Below are positions 24,476 through 34,959 of a stretch of 64,000 bases of DNA, piece by piece. Origin of the DNA: Limnomonas spitsbergensis (lineage: Eukaryota > Chlorophyta > Chlorophyceae > Chlamydomonadales). A program made the position numbers and the translations under genes. The DNA is taken from positions 1,178,001 to 1,242,000 of the forward strand of contig JAYJMM010000041.1 in NCBI GenBank assembly GCA_037349105.1, read 5' to 3'. Below the pieces are notes generated by a model. That model saw only the letters and a list, made by a program, of their open reading frames with translations, had not been told where the DNA came from and did not search any database. How positions within the stretch are numbered: the stretch's first letter is position 1; each line of letters opens with the position of its first letter.

Positions 24476-27400
24476 ACAGCTGTTCTGGGGTAAGGGTGAG
24501 GATTGGGAGGGAGGAGGCAGCTGACTGATCCACAGCTGTTCTGGGGTAAGGGTGAAGGGTGGGAGGGAGAAGGCAGCTGACTGATCCACAGCTGTTCTGG
24601 GGTAAGGGTGAGGGGTAGGAGGGAGGAGGCAGCTGACTGATCCACAGCTGTTCTGGGGTAAGGGTAAGGATTGGGAGGGAGGAGGCAGCTCACTGATCCA
24701 CAGCTGTTCTGGGGTAAGGGTGGAGGGTGGGAGGGAGGAGGCAGCTGACTGATCCACAGCTGTTCTGGGGTAAGGGTGAAGGGTGGGAGGGAGGAGGCAG
24801 CTGACTGATCCACAGCTGTTCTGGGGTAAGGGTGAAGGGTGGGAGGGAGGAGGCAGCTGACTGGTCCAAAGCTGTTCTGGGGTTAGGGTGAAGGGTGGGA
24901 GGGAGGAGGCAGCTGACTGGTCCACAGCTGTTCTGGGGTAAGGGTGAAGGGTGGGAGGGAGGGGGCAGCTGACTGGTCCACAGCTGTTCTGGGGTAAGGG
25001 TGAGGATTGGGAGGGAGGAGACAGCTGACTGGTCCACAGCTGTTCTGGGGTAAGGGTGGAGGGTGGGAGGGAGAAGGCAGCTGACTGATCCACAGCTGTT
25101 CTGGGGTAAGGGTGAGGGGTGGGAGGGAGGAGGCAGGCTACTGATCCACAGCTGTTCTAGGGTAAGGGTGAGGATTGGGAGGGAGGAGGCAGCTGACTGG
25201 TCCATAGATGTTCTGGGGTAAGGGTGAAGGGTGGGAGGGAGGAGTCAGGCTACTGATCCACAGCTGTTCTGGGGTAAGGGTGAGGGGTACGAGGGAGGAG
25301 GCAGGTTACTGATCCACAGCTGTTATGGGGTAAGGGTGAGGATTGGGAGGGAGGAGGCAGCTGACTGGTCCACAGCTGTTCTGGGGTAAGGGTGGAGGGT
25401 GGGAGGGAGGCTGCAGCTGACTGGTCCACAGATGTTCTGGGGTAAGGGTGAAGGGTGGGAGGGAGGAGGCAGCTCACTGATCCACAGCTGTTCTGGGGTA
25501 AGGGTGGGGATTGGGAGGGAGGAGGCAGCTGACTGGTCCACAGCTGTTCTGGGGTAAGGGTGGAGGGTGGGAGGGAGGAGGCAACTGACTGATCCACAGC
25601 TGTTATGGGGTAAGGGTGAAGGGTGGGAGGGAGGAGGCAGCTGACTGGTCCAAAGCTGTTCTGGGGTTAGGGTGAAGGGTGGGAGGGAGGAGGCAGCTCA
25701 CTGATCCACAGCTGTTCTGGGGTAAGGGTGGGGATTGGGAGGGAGGAGGCAGCTGACTGGTCCACAGCTGTTCTGGGGTAAGGGTGGAGGGTGGGAGGGA
25801 GGAGGCAGCTGACTGATCCACAGCTGTTCTGGGGTAAGGGTGAGGGGTGGGAGGGAGGAGGCAGCTAACTGATCCACAGCTGTTCTGGGGTTAGGGTGAA
25901 GGGTGGGAGGGAGGAGGCAGCTGACTGGTGCACAGCTGTTCTGGGGTAAAGGTGAAGGGTGGGAGGGAGGAGGCAAGTTACTGATCCACAGCTGTTCTGG
26001 GGTAAGGGTGAGGGGTAGGAGGGAGGAGGCAGCTGACTGATCCACAGCTGTTCTGGGGTAAGGGTGAGGGGTGGGAGGGAGGAGGCAGCTGACTGATCCA
26101 CAGCTGTTCTGGGGTTAGGTTGAAGGGTGGGAGGGAGGCTGCAGCTGACTGGTCCACAGCTGTTCTGGGGTAAGGGTGAAGGGTGGGAGGGAGGAGGCAG
26201 CTCACTGATCCACAGCTGTTCTGGGGTAAGGGTGGGGATTGGGAGGGAGGAGGCAGCTGACTGGTCCACAGCTGTTCTGGGGTAAGGGTGGAGGGTGGGA
26301 GGGAGGAGGCAGCTGACTGATCCACAGCTGTTCTGGGGTAAGGGTGAGGGGTGGGAGGGAGGAGGCAGCTGACTGATCCACAGCTGTTCTGGGGTTAGGG
26401 TGAAGGGTGGGAGGGAGGAGGCAGCTGACTGGTGCACAGCTGTTCTGGGGTAAGGGTGAAGGGTGGGAGGGAGGAGGCAAGTTACTGATCCACAGCTGTT
26501 CTGGGGTAAGGGTGAGGGGTAGGAGGGAGGAGGCAGCTGACTGATCCACAGCTGTTCTGGGGTAAGGGTGAGGGGTGGGAGGGAGGAGGCAGCTGACTGA
26601 TCCACAGCTGTTCTGGGGTAAGGGTGAAGGGTGGGAGGGAGGCTGCAGCTGACTGGTCCACAGATGTTCTGGGGTAAGGGTGAAGGGTGGGAGGGAGGAG
26701 GCAGCTCACTGATCCACAGCTGTTCTGGGGTAAGGGTGGGGATTGGGAGGGAGGAGGCAGCTGACTGGTCCACAGCTGTTCTGGGGTAAGGGTGGAGGGT
26801 GGGAGGGAGGAGGCAGCTGACTGATCCACAGCTGTTCTGGGGTAAGGGTGAGGGGTGGGAGGGAGGAGGCAGCTGACTGGTCCACAGCTGTTCTGGGGTA
26901 AGGGTGAAGGGTGGGAGGGAGGAGGCAAGTTACTGATCCACAGCTGTTCTGGGGTAAGGGTGAGGGGTAGGAGGGAGGAGGCAGCTGACTGATCAACAGC
27001 TGTTCTGGGGTTAGGGTGAAGGGTGGGAGGGAGGAGGCAGCTGACTGGTCCACAGCTGTTCTGGGGTAAGGGTGAAGGGTGGGAGGGAGGGGGCAGCTGA
27101 CTGGTCCACAGCTGTTCTGGGGTAAGGGTGAGGATTGGGAGGGAGGAGACATCTGACTGGTCCACAGCTGTTCTGGGGTAAGGGTGGAGGGTGGGAGGGA
27201 GAAGGCAGTTGACTGATCCACAGCTGTTCTGGGGTAAGGGTGAGGGGTAGGAGGGAGGAGGCAGCTGACTGATCCACAGCTGTTCTGGGGTAAGGGTAAG
27301 GATTGGGAGGGAGGAGGCAGCTGACTGATCCACAGCTGTTCTGGGGTAAGGGTGGAGGGTGGGAGGGAGGAGGCAGCTGACTGATCCACAGCTGTTCTGG

Positions 27401-30400
27401 GGTAAGGGTGAGGGGTGGGAGGGAGGAGGCAGCTGACTGATCCACATCTGTTCTGGGGTAAGGGTGAAGGGTGGGAGGGAGGAGGCAGCTGACTGGTCCA
27501 AAGCTGTTCTGGGGTTAGGGTGAAGGGTGGGAGGGAGGAGGCAGCTGACTGGTCCACAGCTGTTCTGGGGTAAGGGTGAAGGGTGGGAGGGAGGGGGCAG
27601 CTGACTGGTCCACAGCTGTTCTGGGGTAAGGGTGAGGATTGGGAGGGAGGAGGCAGCTGACTGGTCCACAGCTGTTCTGGGGTAAGGGTGGAGGGTGGGA
27701 CGGAGGAGGCAGGCTACTGATCCACAGCTGTTCTGGGGTAAGGGTGAGGGGTAGGAGGGAGGAGGCAGGTTACTGATCCACAGCTGTTCTGGGGTAAGGG
27801 TGAGGGGTAGGAGGGAGGATGCAGCTGACTGATCCACAGCTGTTCTGGGGTAAGGGTGAAGGGTGGGAGGGAGGAGGCAGGCTACTGATCCACAGCTGTT
27901 CTGGGGTAAGGGTGAGGGGTACGAGGGAGGAGGCAGGTTACTGATCCACAGCTGTTATGGGGTAAGGGTGAGGATTGGGAGGGAGGAGGCAGCTGACTGG
28001 TCCACAGCTGTTCTGGGGTAAGGGTGGAGGGTGGGAGGGAGGAGGCAGCTGACTGGTCCACAGATGTTCTGGGGTAAGGGTGAAGGGTGGGAGGGAGGAG
28101 GCAGCTCACTGATCCACAGCAGTTCTGGGGTAAGGGTGAGGATTGGGAGGGAGGAGGCAGCTGACTGGTCCACAGCTGTTCTGGGTGGGAGGGAGGAGGC
28201 AGGCTACTGATCCACAACTGTTCTGGGGTAAGGGTGAGGGGTAGGAGGGAGGAGGCAGCTGACTGGTCCACAGCTGTTCTGGGTTAAGGGTGAGGGGTAG
28301 GAGGGAGGAGGCAGGTTACTGATCCACAGCTGTTCTGGGGTAATGGTAAGGGTGGGAGGGAGGAGGCATCTCACTGATCCACAGCTGTTCTGGGGTAAGG
28401 GTGAGGATTGGGAGGGAGGAGGCAGCTGACTGGTCCACAGCTGTTCTGGGGTAAGGGTGGAGGGTGGGAGGGAGGAGGCAGCTGACTGATCCACGGCTGT
28501 TCTGGGGTAAGGGTGAGGGGTGGGAGGGAGGAGGCAGCTGACTGATCCACAGCTGTTCTGGGGTTAGGGTGAAGGGTGGGAGGGAGGAGGCAGCTGACTC
28601 GTGCACAGCTGTTCTGGGGTAAGGGTGGAGGGTGGGAGGGAGGAGGCAAGTTACTGATCCACAGCTGTTCTGGGGTAAGGGTGAGGGGTAGGAGGGAGGA
28701 GGCAGCTGACTGATCCACAGCTGTTCTGGGGTAAGGGTGAGGGGTGGGAGGGAGGAGGCAGCTGACTGATCCGCAGCTGTTCTGGGGTAAGGGTGAAGGG
28801 TGGGAGGGAGGCTGCAGCTGACTGGTCCACAGCTGTTCTGGGGTAAGGGTGAAGGGTGGGAGGGAGGAGGCAGCTCACTGATCCACAGCTGTTCTGGGGT
28901 AAGGGTGAGGATTGGGAGGGAGGAGGCAGCTGACTGGTCCACAGCTGTTCTGGGGTAAGGGTGGAGGGTGGGAGGGAGGAGGCAGCTGACTGATCCACAG
29001 CTGTTCTGGGGTAAGGGTGAGGGGTGGGAGGGAGGAGGCAGCTAACTGATCCACAGCTGTTCTGGGGTTAGGGTGAAGGGTGGGAGGGAGGAGGCAGCTG
29101 ACTGGTCCACAGATGTTCTGGGGTAAGGGTGAAGGGTGGGAGGGAGGAGGCAGCTCACTGATCCACAGCTGTTCTGGGGTAAGGGTGGGGATTGGGAGGG
29201 AGGAGGCAGCTGACTGGTCCACAGCTGTTCTGGGGTAAGGGTGGAGGGTGGGAGGGAGGAGGCAGCTGACTGATCCACAGCTGTTCTGGGGTAAGGGTGA
29301 GGGGTGGGAGGGAGGAGGCAGCTGACTGGTCCACAGCTGTTCTGGGGTAAGGGTGAAGGGTGGGAGGGAGGAGGCAAGTTACTGATCCACAGCTGTTCTG
29401 GGGTAAGGGTGAGGGGTAGGAGGGAGGAGGCAGCTGACTGATCCACAGCTGTTCTGGGGTTAGGGTGAAGGGTGGGAGGGAGGAGGCAGCTGACTGGTCC
29501 AAAGCTGTTCTGGGGTTAGGGTGAAGGGTGGGAGGGAGGAGGCAGCTGACTGGTCCACAGCTGTTCTGGGGTAAGGGTGAAGGGTGGGAGGGAGGGGGCA
29601 GCTGACTGGTCCACAGCTGTTCTGGGGTAAGGGTGAGGATTGGGAGGGAGGAGGCAGCTGACTGGTCCACAGCTGTTCTGGGGTAAGGGTGGAGGGTGGG
29701 AGGGAGGAGGCAGGCTACTGATCCACAGCTGTTCTGGGGTAAGGGTGAGGGGTAGGAGGGAGGAGGCATGTTACTGATCCACAGCTGTTCTGGGGTAAGG
29801 GTGAGGGGTAGGAGGGAGGATGCAGCTGACTGATCCACAGCTGTTCTGGGGTAAGGGTGAAGGGTGGGAGGGAGGAGGCAGGCTACTGATCCACAGCTGT
29901 TCTGGGGTAAGGGTGAGGGGTACGAGGGAGGAGGCAGGTTACTGATCCACAGCTGTTATGGGGTAAGGGTGAGGATTGGGAGGGAGGAGGCAGCTGACTG
30001 GTCCACAGCTGTTCTGGGGTAAGGGTGGAGGGTGGGAGGGAGGAGGCAGCTGACTGGTCCACAGATGTTCTGGGGTAAGGGTGAAGGGTGGGAGGGAGGA
30101 GGCAGCTCACTGATCCACAGCAGTTCTGGGGTAAGGGTGAGGATTGGGAGGGAGGAGGCAGCTGACTGGTCCACAGCTGTTCTGGGTGGGAGGGAGGAGG
30201 CAGGCTACTGATCCACAACTGTTCTGGGGTAAGGGTGAGGGGTAGGAGGGAGGAGGCAGCTGACTGGTCCACAGCTGTTCTGGGTTAAGGGTGAGGGGTA
30301 GGAGGGAGGAGGCAGGTTACTGATCCACAGCTGTTCTGGGGTAATGGTAAGGGTGGGAGGGAGGAGGCAGCTCACTGATCCACAGCTGTTCTGGGGTAAG

Positions 30401-32376
30401 GGTGAGGATTGGGAGGGAGGAGGCAGCTGACTAGTCCACAGCTGTTCTGGGGTAAGGGTGGAGGGTGGGAGGGAGGAGGCAGCTGACTGATCCACGGCTG
30501 TTCTGGGGTAAGGGTGAGGGGTGGGAGGGAGGAGGCAGCTGACTGATCCACAGCTGTTCTGGGGTTAGGGTGAAGGGTGGGAGGGAGGAGGCAGCTGACT
30601 CGTGCACAGCTGTTCTGGGGTAAGGGTGAAGGGTGGGAGGGAGGAGGCAAGTTACTGATCCACAGCTGTTCTGGGGTAAGGGTGAGGGGTAGGAGGGAGG
30701 AGGCAGCTGACTGATCCACAGCTGTTCTGGGGTAAGGGTGAGGGGTGGGAGGGAGGAGGCAGCTGACTGATCCGCAGCTGTTCTGGGGTAAGGGTGAAGG
30801 GTGGGAGGGAGGCTGCAGCTGACTGGTCCACAGCTGTTCTGGGGTAAGGGTGAAGGGTGGGAGGGAGGAGGCAGCTCACTGATCCACAGCTGTTCTGGGG
30901 TAAGGGTGGGGATTGGGAGGGAGGAGGCAGCTGACTGGTCCACAGCTGTTCTGGGGTAAGGGTGGGGGGTGGGAGGGAGGAGGCAGCTGACTGATCCACA
31001 GCTGTTCTGGGGTAAGGGTGAGGGGTGGGAGGGAGGAGGCAGCTAACTGATCCACAGCTGTTCTGGGGTTAGGGTGAAGGGTGGGAGGGAGGAGGCAGCT
31101 GACTGGTCCACAGATGTTCTGGGGTAAGGGTGAAGGGTGGGAGGGAGGAGGCAGCTCACTGATCCACAGCTGTTCTGGGGTAAGGGTGGGGATTGGGAGG
31201 GAGGAGGCAGCTGACTGGTCCACAGCTGTTCTGGGGTAAGGGTGGAGGGTGGGAGGGAGGAGGCAGCTGACTGATCCACAGCTGTTCTGGGGTAAGGGTG
31301 AGGGGTGGGAGGGAGGAGGCAGCTGACTGGTCCACAGCTGTTCTGGGGTAATGGTGAATGGTGGGAGGGAGGAGGCAAGTTACTGATCCACAGCTGTTCT
31401 GGGGTAAGGGTGAGGGGTAGGAGGGAGGAGGCAGCTGACTGATCCACAGCTGTTCTGGGGTTAGGGTGAAGGGTGGGAGGGAGGAGGCAGCTGACTGGTC
31501 CACAGCTGTTCTGGGGTAAGGGTGAAGGGTGGGAGGGAGGGGGCAGCTGATTGGTCCACAGCTGTTCTGGGGTAAGGGTGAGGATTGGGAGGGAGGAGAC
31601 AGCTGACTGGTCCACAGCTGTTCTGGGGTAAGGGTGGAGGGTGGGAGGGAGAAGGCAGCTGACTGATCCACAGCTGTTCTGGGGTAAGGGTGAGGGGTGG
31701 GAGGGAGGAGGCAGGCTACTGATCCACAGCTGTTCTGGGGTAAGGGTGGGGATTGGGAGGGAGGAGGCAGCTGACTGGTCCACAGCTGTTCTGGGGTAAG
31801 GGTGGAGGGTGGGAGGGAGGAGGCAGCTGACTGATCCACAGCTGTTCTGGGGTAAGGGTGAGGGGTGGGAGGGAGGAGGCAGCTGACTGGTCCACAGCTG
31901 TTTAGGGGTAAGGGTGAAGGGTGGGAGGGAGGAGGCAGCTGACTGGTGCACAGCTGTTCTGGGGTAAGGGTGAAGGGTGGGAGGGAGGAGGCAAGTTACT
32001 GATCCACAGCTGTTCTGGGGTAAGGGTGAGGGGTAGGAGGGAGGAGGCAGCTGACTGATCCACAGCTGTTCTGGGGTAAGGGTGAGGGGTGGGAGGGAGG
32101 AGGCAGCTGACTGATCCACAGCTGTTATGGGGTAAGGGTGAAGGGTGGGAGGGAGGCTGCAGCTGACTGGTCCACAGATGTTCTGGGGTAAGGGTGAAGG
32201 GTGGGAGGGAGGAGGCAGCTCACTGATCCACAGCTGTTCTGGGGTAAGGGTGGGGATTGGGAGGGAGGAGGCAGCTGACTGGTCCACAGCTGTTCTGGGT
32301 GGGAGGGAGGAGGCATGCTACTGATCCACAGCTGTTCTGGGGTAAGGGTGAGGGGTAGGAGGGAGGAGGCAGCTGA
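24476..32376 (+). repeat. Satellite A, segment 6 (about 141 units)
   Basis: 56-bp units, beginning with a close copy of segment 5 and containing a 2001-bp tandem duplication (see 27480). The final GCATGCT-type 43-bp deletion unit is near 32281-32323. In earlier repeats this marker is followed about 435-490 bp later by an insert. Here the array stops after about 53 bp more and switches to satellite C within GACTGG at about 32376. I see no gene. Confidence 0.95.
27480..31450 (+). repeat. 2001-bp higher-order tandem duplication within satellite A
   Basis: Unit variants between about 27480 and 29480 reappear in the same order 2001 bp later. Paired landmarks include the GGGGTACGAGGG unit, the CAGCAGTTCTGG unit, the 43-bp deletion unit, the CCACAACTGTTC unit and the GGTAATGGTAAGG unit. 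2001 equals 36 x 56 minus 15, which fits one 13-bp and one 2-bp shortened unit per copy. Identity fades at about 31450. Confidence 0.75.
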
Positions 32377-33188
32377 CTGGCCATGAGCTGGGGCAGGTGA
32401 TGGGGGGAGAGGGGATGTGTCTGGCCATAAGCTGGGACATGTGATGGGGGGAGAGGGGATGTGTCTGGCCATGAGCTGGAGCAGGTGGTGGGGGGAGAGG
32501 GGATGTGTCTGGCCATGAGCTGGAGCAGGTGGTGGGGGGAGAGGGGATGTGTCTGGCCATGAGCTGGGACATGTGATGGGGGGAGAGGGGATGTGTCTGG
32601 CCATGAGCTGGGACAGGTGGTGGGGGGAGAGGGGATGTGTCTGGCCATGAGCTGGAGCAGGTGATGGGGGGAGAGGGGATGTGTCTGGCCATGAGCTGGA
32701 GCAGGTGGTGGGGGGAGAGGGGATGTGTCTGGCCATGAGCTGGGACAGGTGGTGGGGGGAGAGGGGATGTGTCTGGCCATGAGCTGGAGCAGGTGGTGGG
32801 GGGAGAGGGGATGTGTCTGGCCATGAGCTGGAGCAGGTGGTGGGAGGAGAGGGGATGTGTCTGGCCATGAGCTGGGACAGGTGGTGGGGGGAGAGGGGAT
32901 GTGTCTGGCCAGGAGCTGGAGCAGGTGGTGGGGGGAGAGGGGATGTGTCTGGCCAGGAGCTGGAGCAGGTGGTGGGGGGAGAGGGGGTGTGTCTGGCCAT
33001 GAGCTGGAGCAGGTGGTGGGGGGAGAGGGGATGTGTCTGGCCATGAGCTGGGACAGGTGGTGGGGGGAGAGGGGATGTGTCTGGCCATGAGCTGGGACAT
33101 GTGATGGGGGGAGAGGGGATGTGTCTGGCCATGAGCTGGGGCAGGTGATGGGGGGAGAGGGGATGTGTATGGCCATGAGCTGGGCATG
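32377..33188 (+). repeat. Satellite C: about 18 copies of a 44-bp unit
   Basis: Head-to-tail 44-bp units begin TGGCCATGAGCTGGAGCAGG, followed by TGGTGGGGGGAGAGGGG and ATGTGTC. The variants are GGACAGG versus GAGCAGG, TGATGG versus TGGTGG, CATAAGC, and GCCAGGAGC in two adjacent units. The + strand is G-rich, as in satellite A. The unit is the one found as short blocks in each A-insert, so this array looks like an expansion of that seed. Reverse-strand ORFs of 314-335 codons span it in all three frames because 44 is 2 modulo 3. They are repeat artefacts. Confidence 0.95.
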
Positions 33189-33430
33189 TGGAGTGCTTTG
33201 GCTGTTGAGAAGCAGTAGGTGATGAGGCTGGGCTTGGGTACCTTCAGACGATCATGATGCATGGTAGGCCAGCCAGCCTAGTCCTGTGGTAGCAAGGGAC
33301 ATAAAGGGTGCATGCTTTATGGCATGGGATGTACGGGAGGGTATGTGGGAGAGTCTAGGAGAGCACATGGGGGTACTGGATGTGGCTGGACCCTGACTGG
33401 TTGGACTTTGAGTGGCTGGACCCTAAATTG

Positions 33431-33570
33431 CTGGGCAGTTGTGGGGGATCTTTGGCATGCAAGACCTGGGCAGCTGAGGGGGAGAGGTGGACTGCTGGAT
33501 CTAGGCAGCAAAGGGGGATATGTGGACTGCATGAGCTAGGCAGCTGAGGGGGAGAGGTGTTTGGGGAGGG
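33431..33570 (+). repeat. Four decayed 35-bp tandem repeats
   Basis: Units start at 33431, 33466, 33501 and 33536, exactly 35 bp apart. Each begins CTGGGCAG or CTAGGCAG and continues with a GGGGGA stretch and, in two units, GTGGACTGC. The period equals that of the minisatellite in the A-inserts, but the sequence is not clearly the same. Confidence 0.75.
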
Positions 33571-33599
33571 GGTTCTGTTACTTTGCCTTGATGTATCAG

Positions 33600-33950
33600 G
33601 ATGGTGGAGTCTTGTGCATGGGGACATGTACTTGTACGCTGCTCTGATAAAAACATGGAGGTGGAGTCGTGTGCACGGGGACAGGTACTGGTACCTTGCT
33701 CTGTAATTTACTTGTGGCTGGTGGCCTGGGGTGTAAGCACGAGGGGGGGGGGGGTATGGACAGGCTAGAGGGCACATGGCCCATGCTGGAGGGCCATGCG
33801 GGAGGGACACGCTGTTACTTGCCTTTCATCCAGCAAACAGCAGGAAGGTCGAGTCGAGTGGTCGTGTGGTCGAGTGGTTGTGGCACTCTGATCTGATGTA
33901 GCAAGGTGATGGAGTCTTGTGCACGGGGGATGGTAGTTGCTGGGCTTCTC
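33600..33950 (+). repeat. Three dispersed copies of a GTGGAGTC-TGTGCA motif plus simple GTCGAGTG repeats
   Basis: A GGTGGAGTCTTGTGCATGGG-type sequence occurs at 33603 and 33660 (57 bp apart, with similarity continuing to GCTCTGAT/GCTCTGTA) and, more diverged, at 33905. A local GTCGAGTGGTCGTGTGG simple repeat lies near 33848-33880. An uninterrupted run of 12 G lies at 33743-33754. Confidence 0.6.
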
Positions 33951-34813
33951 GATCTTCCTTGTTCTTGCGTTTACGATGGCGCTTTGGGGATGCGTGGGGA
34001 TGTCGGCCCCCGGTGTGTTGGGTACCTGACGGTACGCATGAGGAAGATGCTGCTACATTACATTGCGTATGAGTACAACGCGTTACTCAGAGAACTTCAT
34101 ACAAGATCCAATCCGTGGCAAAGCATGATCGGGCATATCAGGATGAAGCTGGGTCGCCATCAGAGCGTAGCATTACGTGTGCTACCAAGCTCACCTGAAT
34201 TGGTTGATCTTTCAAGGGACTGGTACACTGGTGGTACTGAGAAGTGCATTCCAGATCGTCGACAGGTGGTACAAAGTGTGGAACGTTGCCCCATGGCTGT
34301 GGCGTCGAGACGTTCGGTCTCCAGGCGTATCATGGCCGTCTGTTGAGATTGGCATTCCTGGTGTAGGTCTACAAGATCAACCAGAGGTTTCGCTCAACAT
34401 CATGCAACACCATCTAGTAGTAACACTGATCGTGGAGCTGTAGGAACGGCGAGGTACGCTTTGCATGATTGCTTTATCAGATGCACTGCAATCGCGCTGG
34501 TTGTGCCCTCCTGCCACCTCTTGCTGCGCTCAGGCAGCACAGCTGGCGAGGGCTGCGTGGCCAACCTGTAGACGAAGCAAGAAGATTGGAGATCGGAGTG
34601 GTGCGGCGTGGCTTCGACGCAGATCGGTAAGATGTTGTTGCAAAAAACTGATGGGTGAACATGTTGTTGCTGTCACCTGAGGCATCAGGCGTGTATGGCA
34701 CGTTAGATAAAACAGTGTTCGAAACAGCAGAAAGCGGCGTATATGCGCGCATGCGTGTCTTGGTAGGGCGGCGCTTCGTTCAAAAAGACAGGCAGGATGT
34801 TGAAATGAAAAGA

Positions 34814-34959
34814 CTAAAACTAAACCCTAAACCCTAAACCCTAAACCCTAAACCCTAAACCCTAAAACCCTAAACCCTAAACCCTAAACCCTAAACCCTA
34901 AACCCTAAACCCTAAACCCTTAACCCTAAACCCTAAACCCTTAACCCTAAACCCTAAAC
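34814..34959 (-). repeat. Interstitial telomere-type repeat, (CCCTAAA)n on +, about 20 copies
   Basis: Near-perfect 7-bp CCCTAAA repeats (TTTAGGG on -). Variant repeats are one CCCTAAAA near 34862 and two CCCTTAA near 34917 and 34938; the two CCCTTAA lie in the right third. With the C-rich strand on +, the tract is oriented as a left chromosome end whose interior is to the right. Satellite B starts directly after it at 34961 in normal unit phase (AGACATAGGG versus AGATCCATAGGG, a 2-bp deletion). There is no opposing TTTAGGG tract on the left. Confidence 0.95.

Larger units (their letters stand above)
33189..34813. other. Mostly single-copy segment between satellite C and the telomere tract; no recognisable gene
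   Basis: This is the only sizeable non-satellite stretch. Its left part (to about 33950) is still G-rich and holds decayed short repeats. From about 34000 to 34813 composition becomes balanced and CpG dinucleotides are common, unlike satellites A and C. The longest forward ORFs are 146 codons (33906-34346) and 88 codons (34177-34443). They overlap each other in different frames and show no motif, signal peptide or family resemblance I recognise. It could be a decayed gene or element fragment. The right edge runs straight into CTAAAACTAAACCC of the telomere tract. Confidence 0.6.

Noticed and set aside
32125..33262. Three overlapping 314-335 codon reverse ORFs over satellite C
   Set aside because: A 44-bp unit without reverse stops is open in every frame. 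The peptide is a pure translation of the repeat.
33906..34346. 146-codon + ORF in the single-copy segment as a gene
   Set aside because: It overlaps an 88-codon ORF in another frame, starts inside a decayed repeat, and has no recognisable domain. Kept only as part of the single-copy segment.
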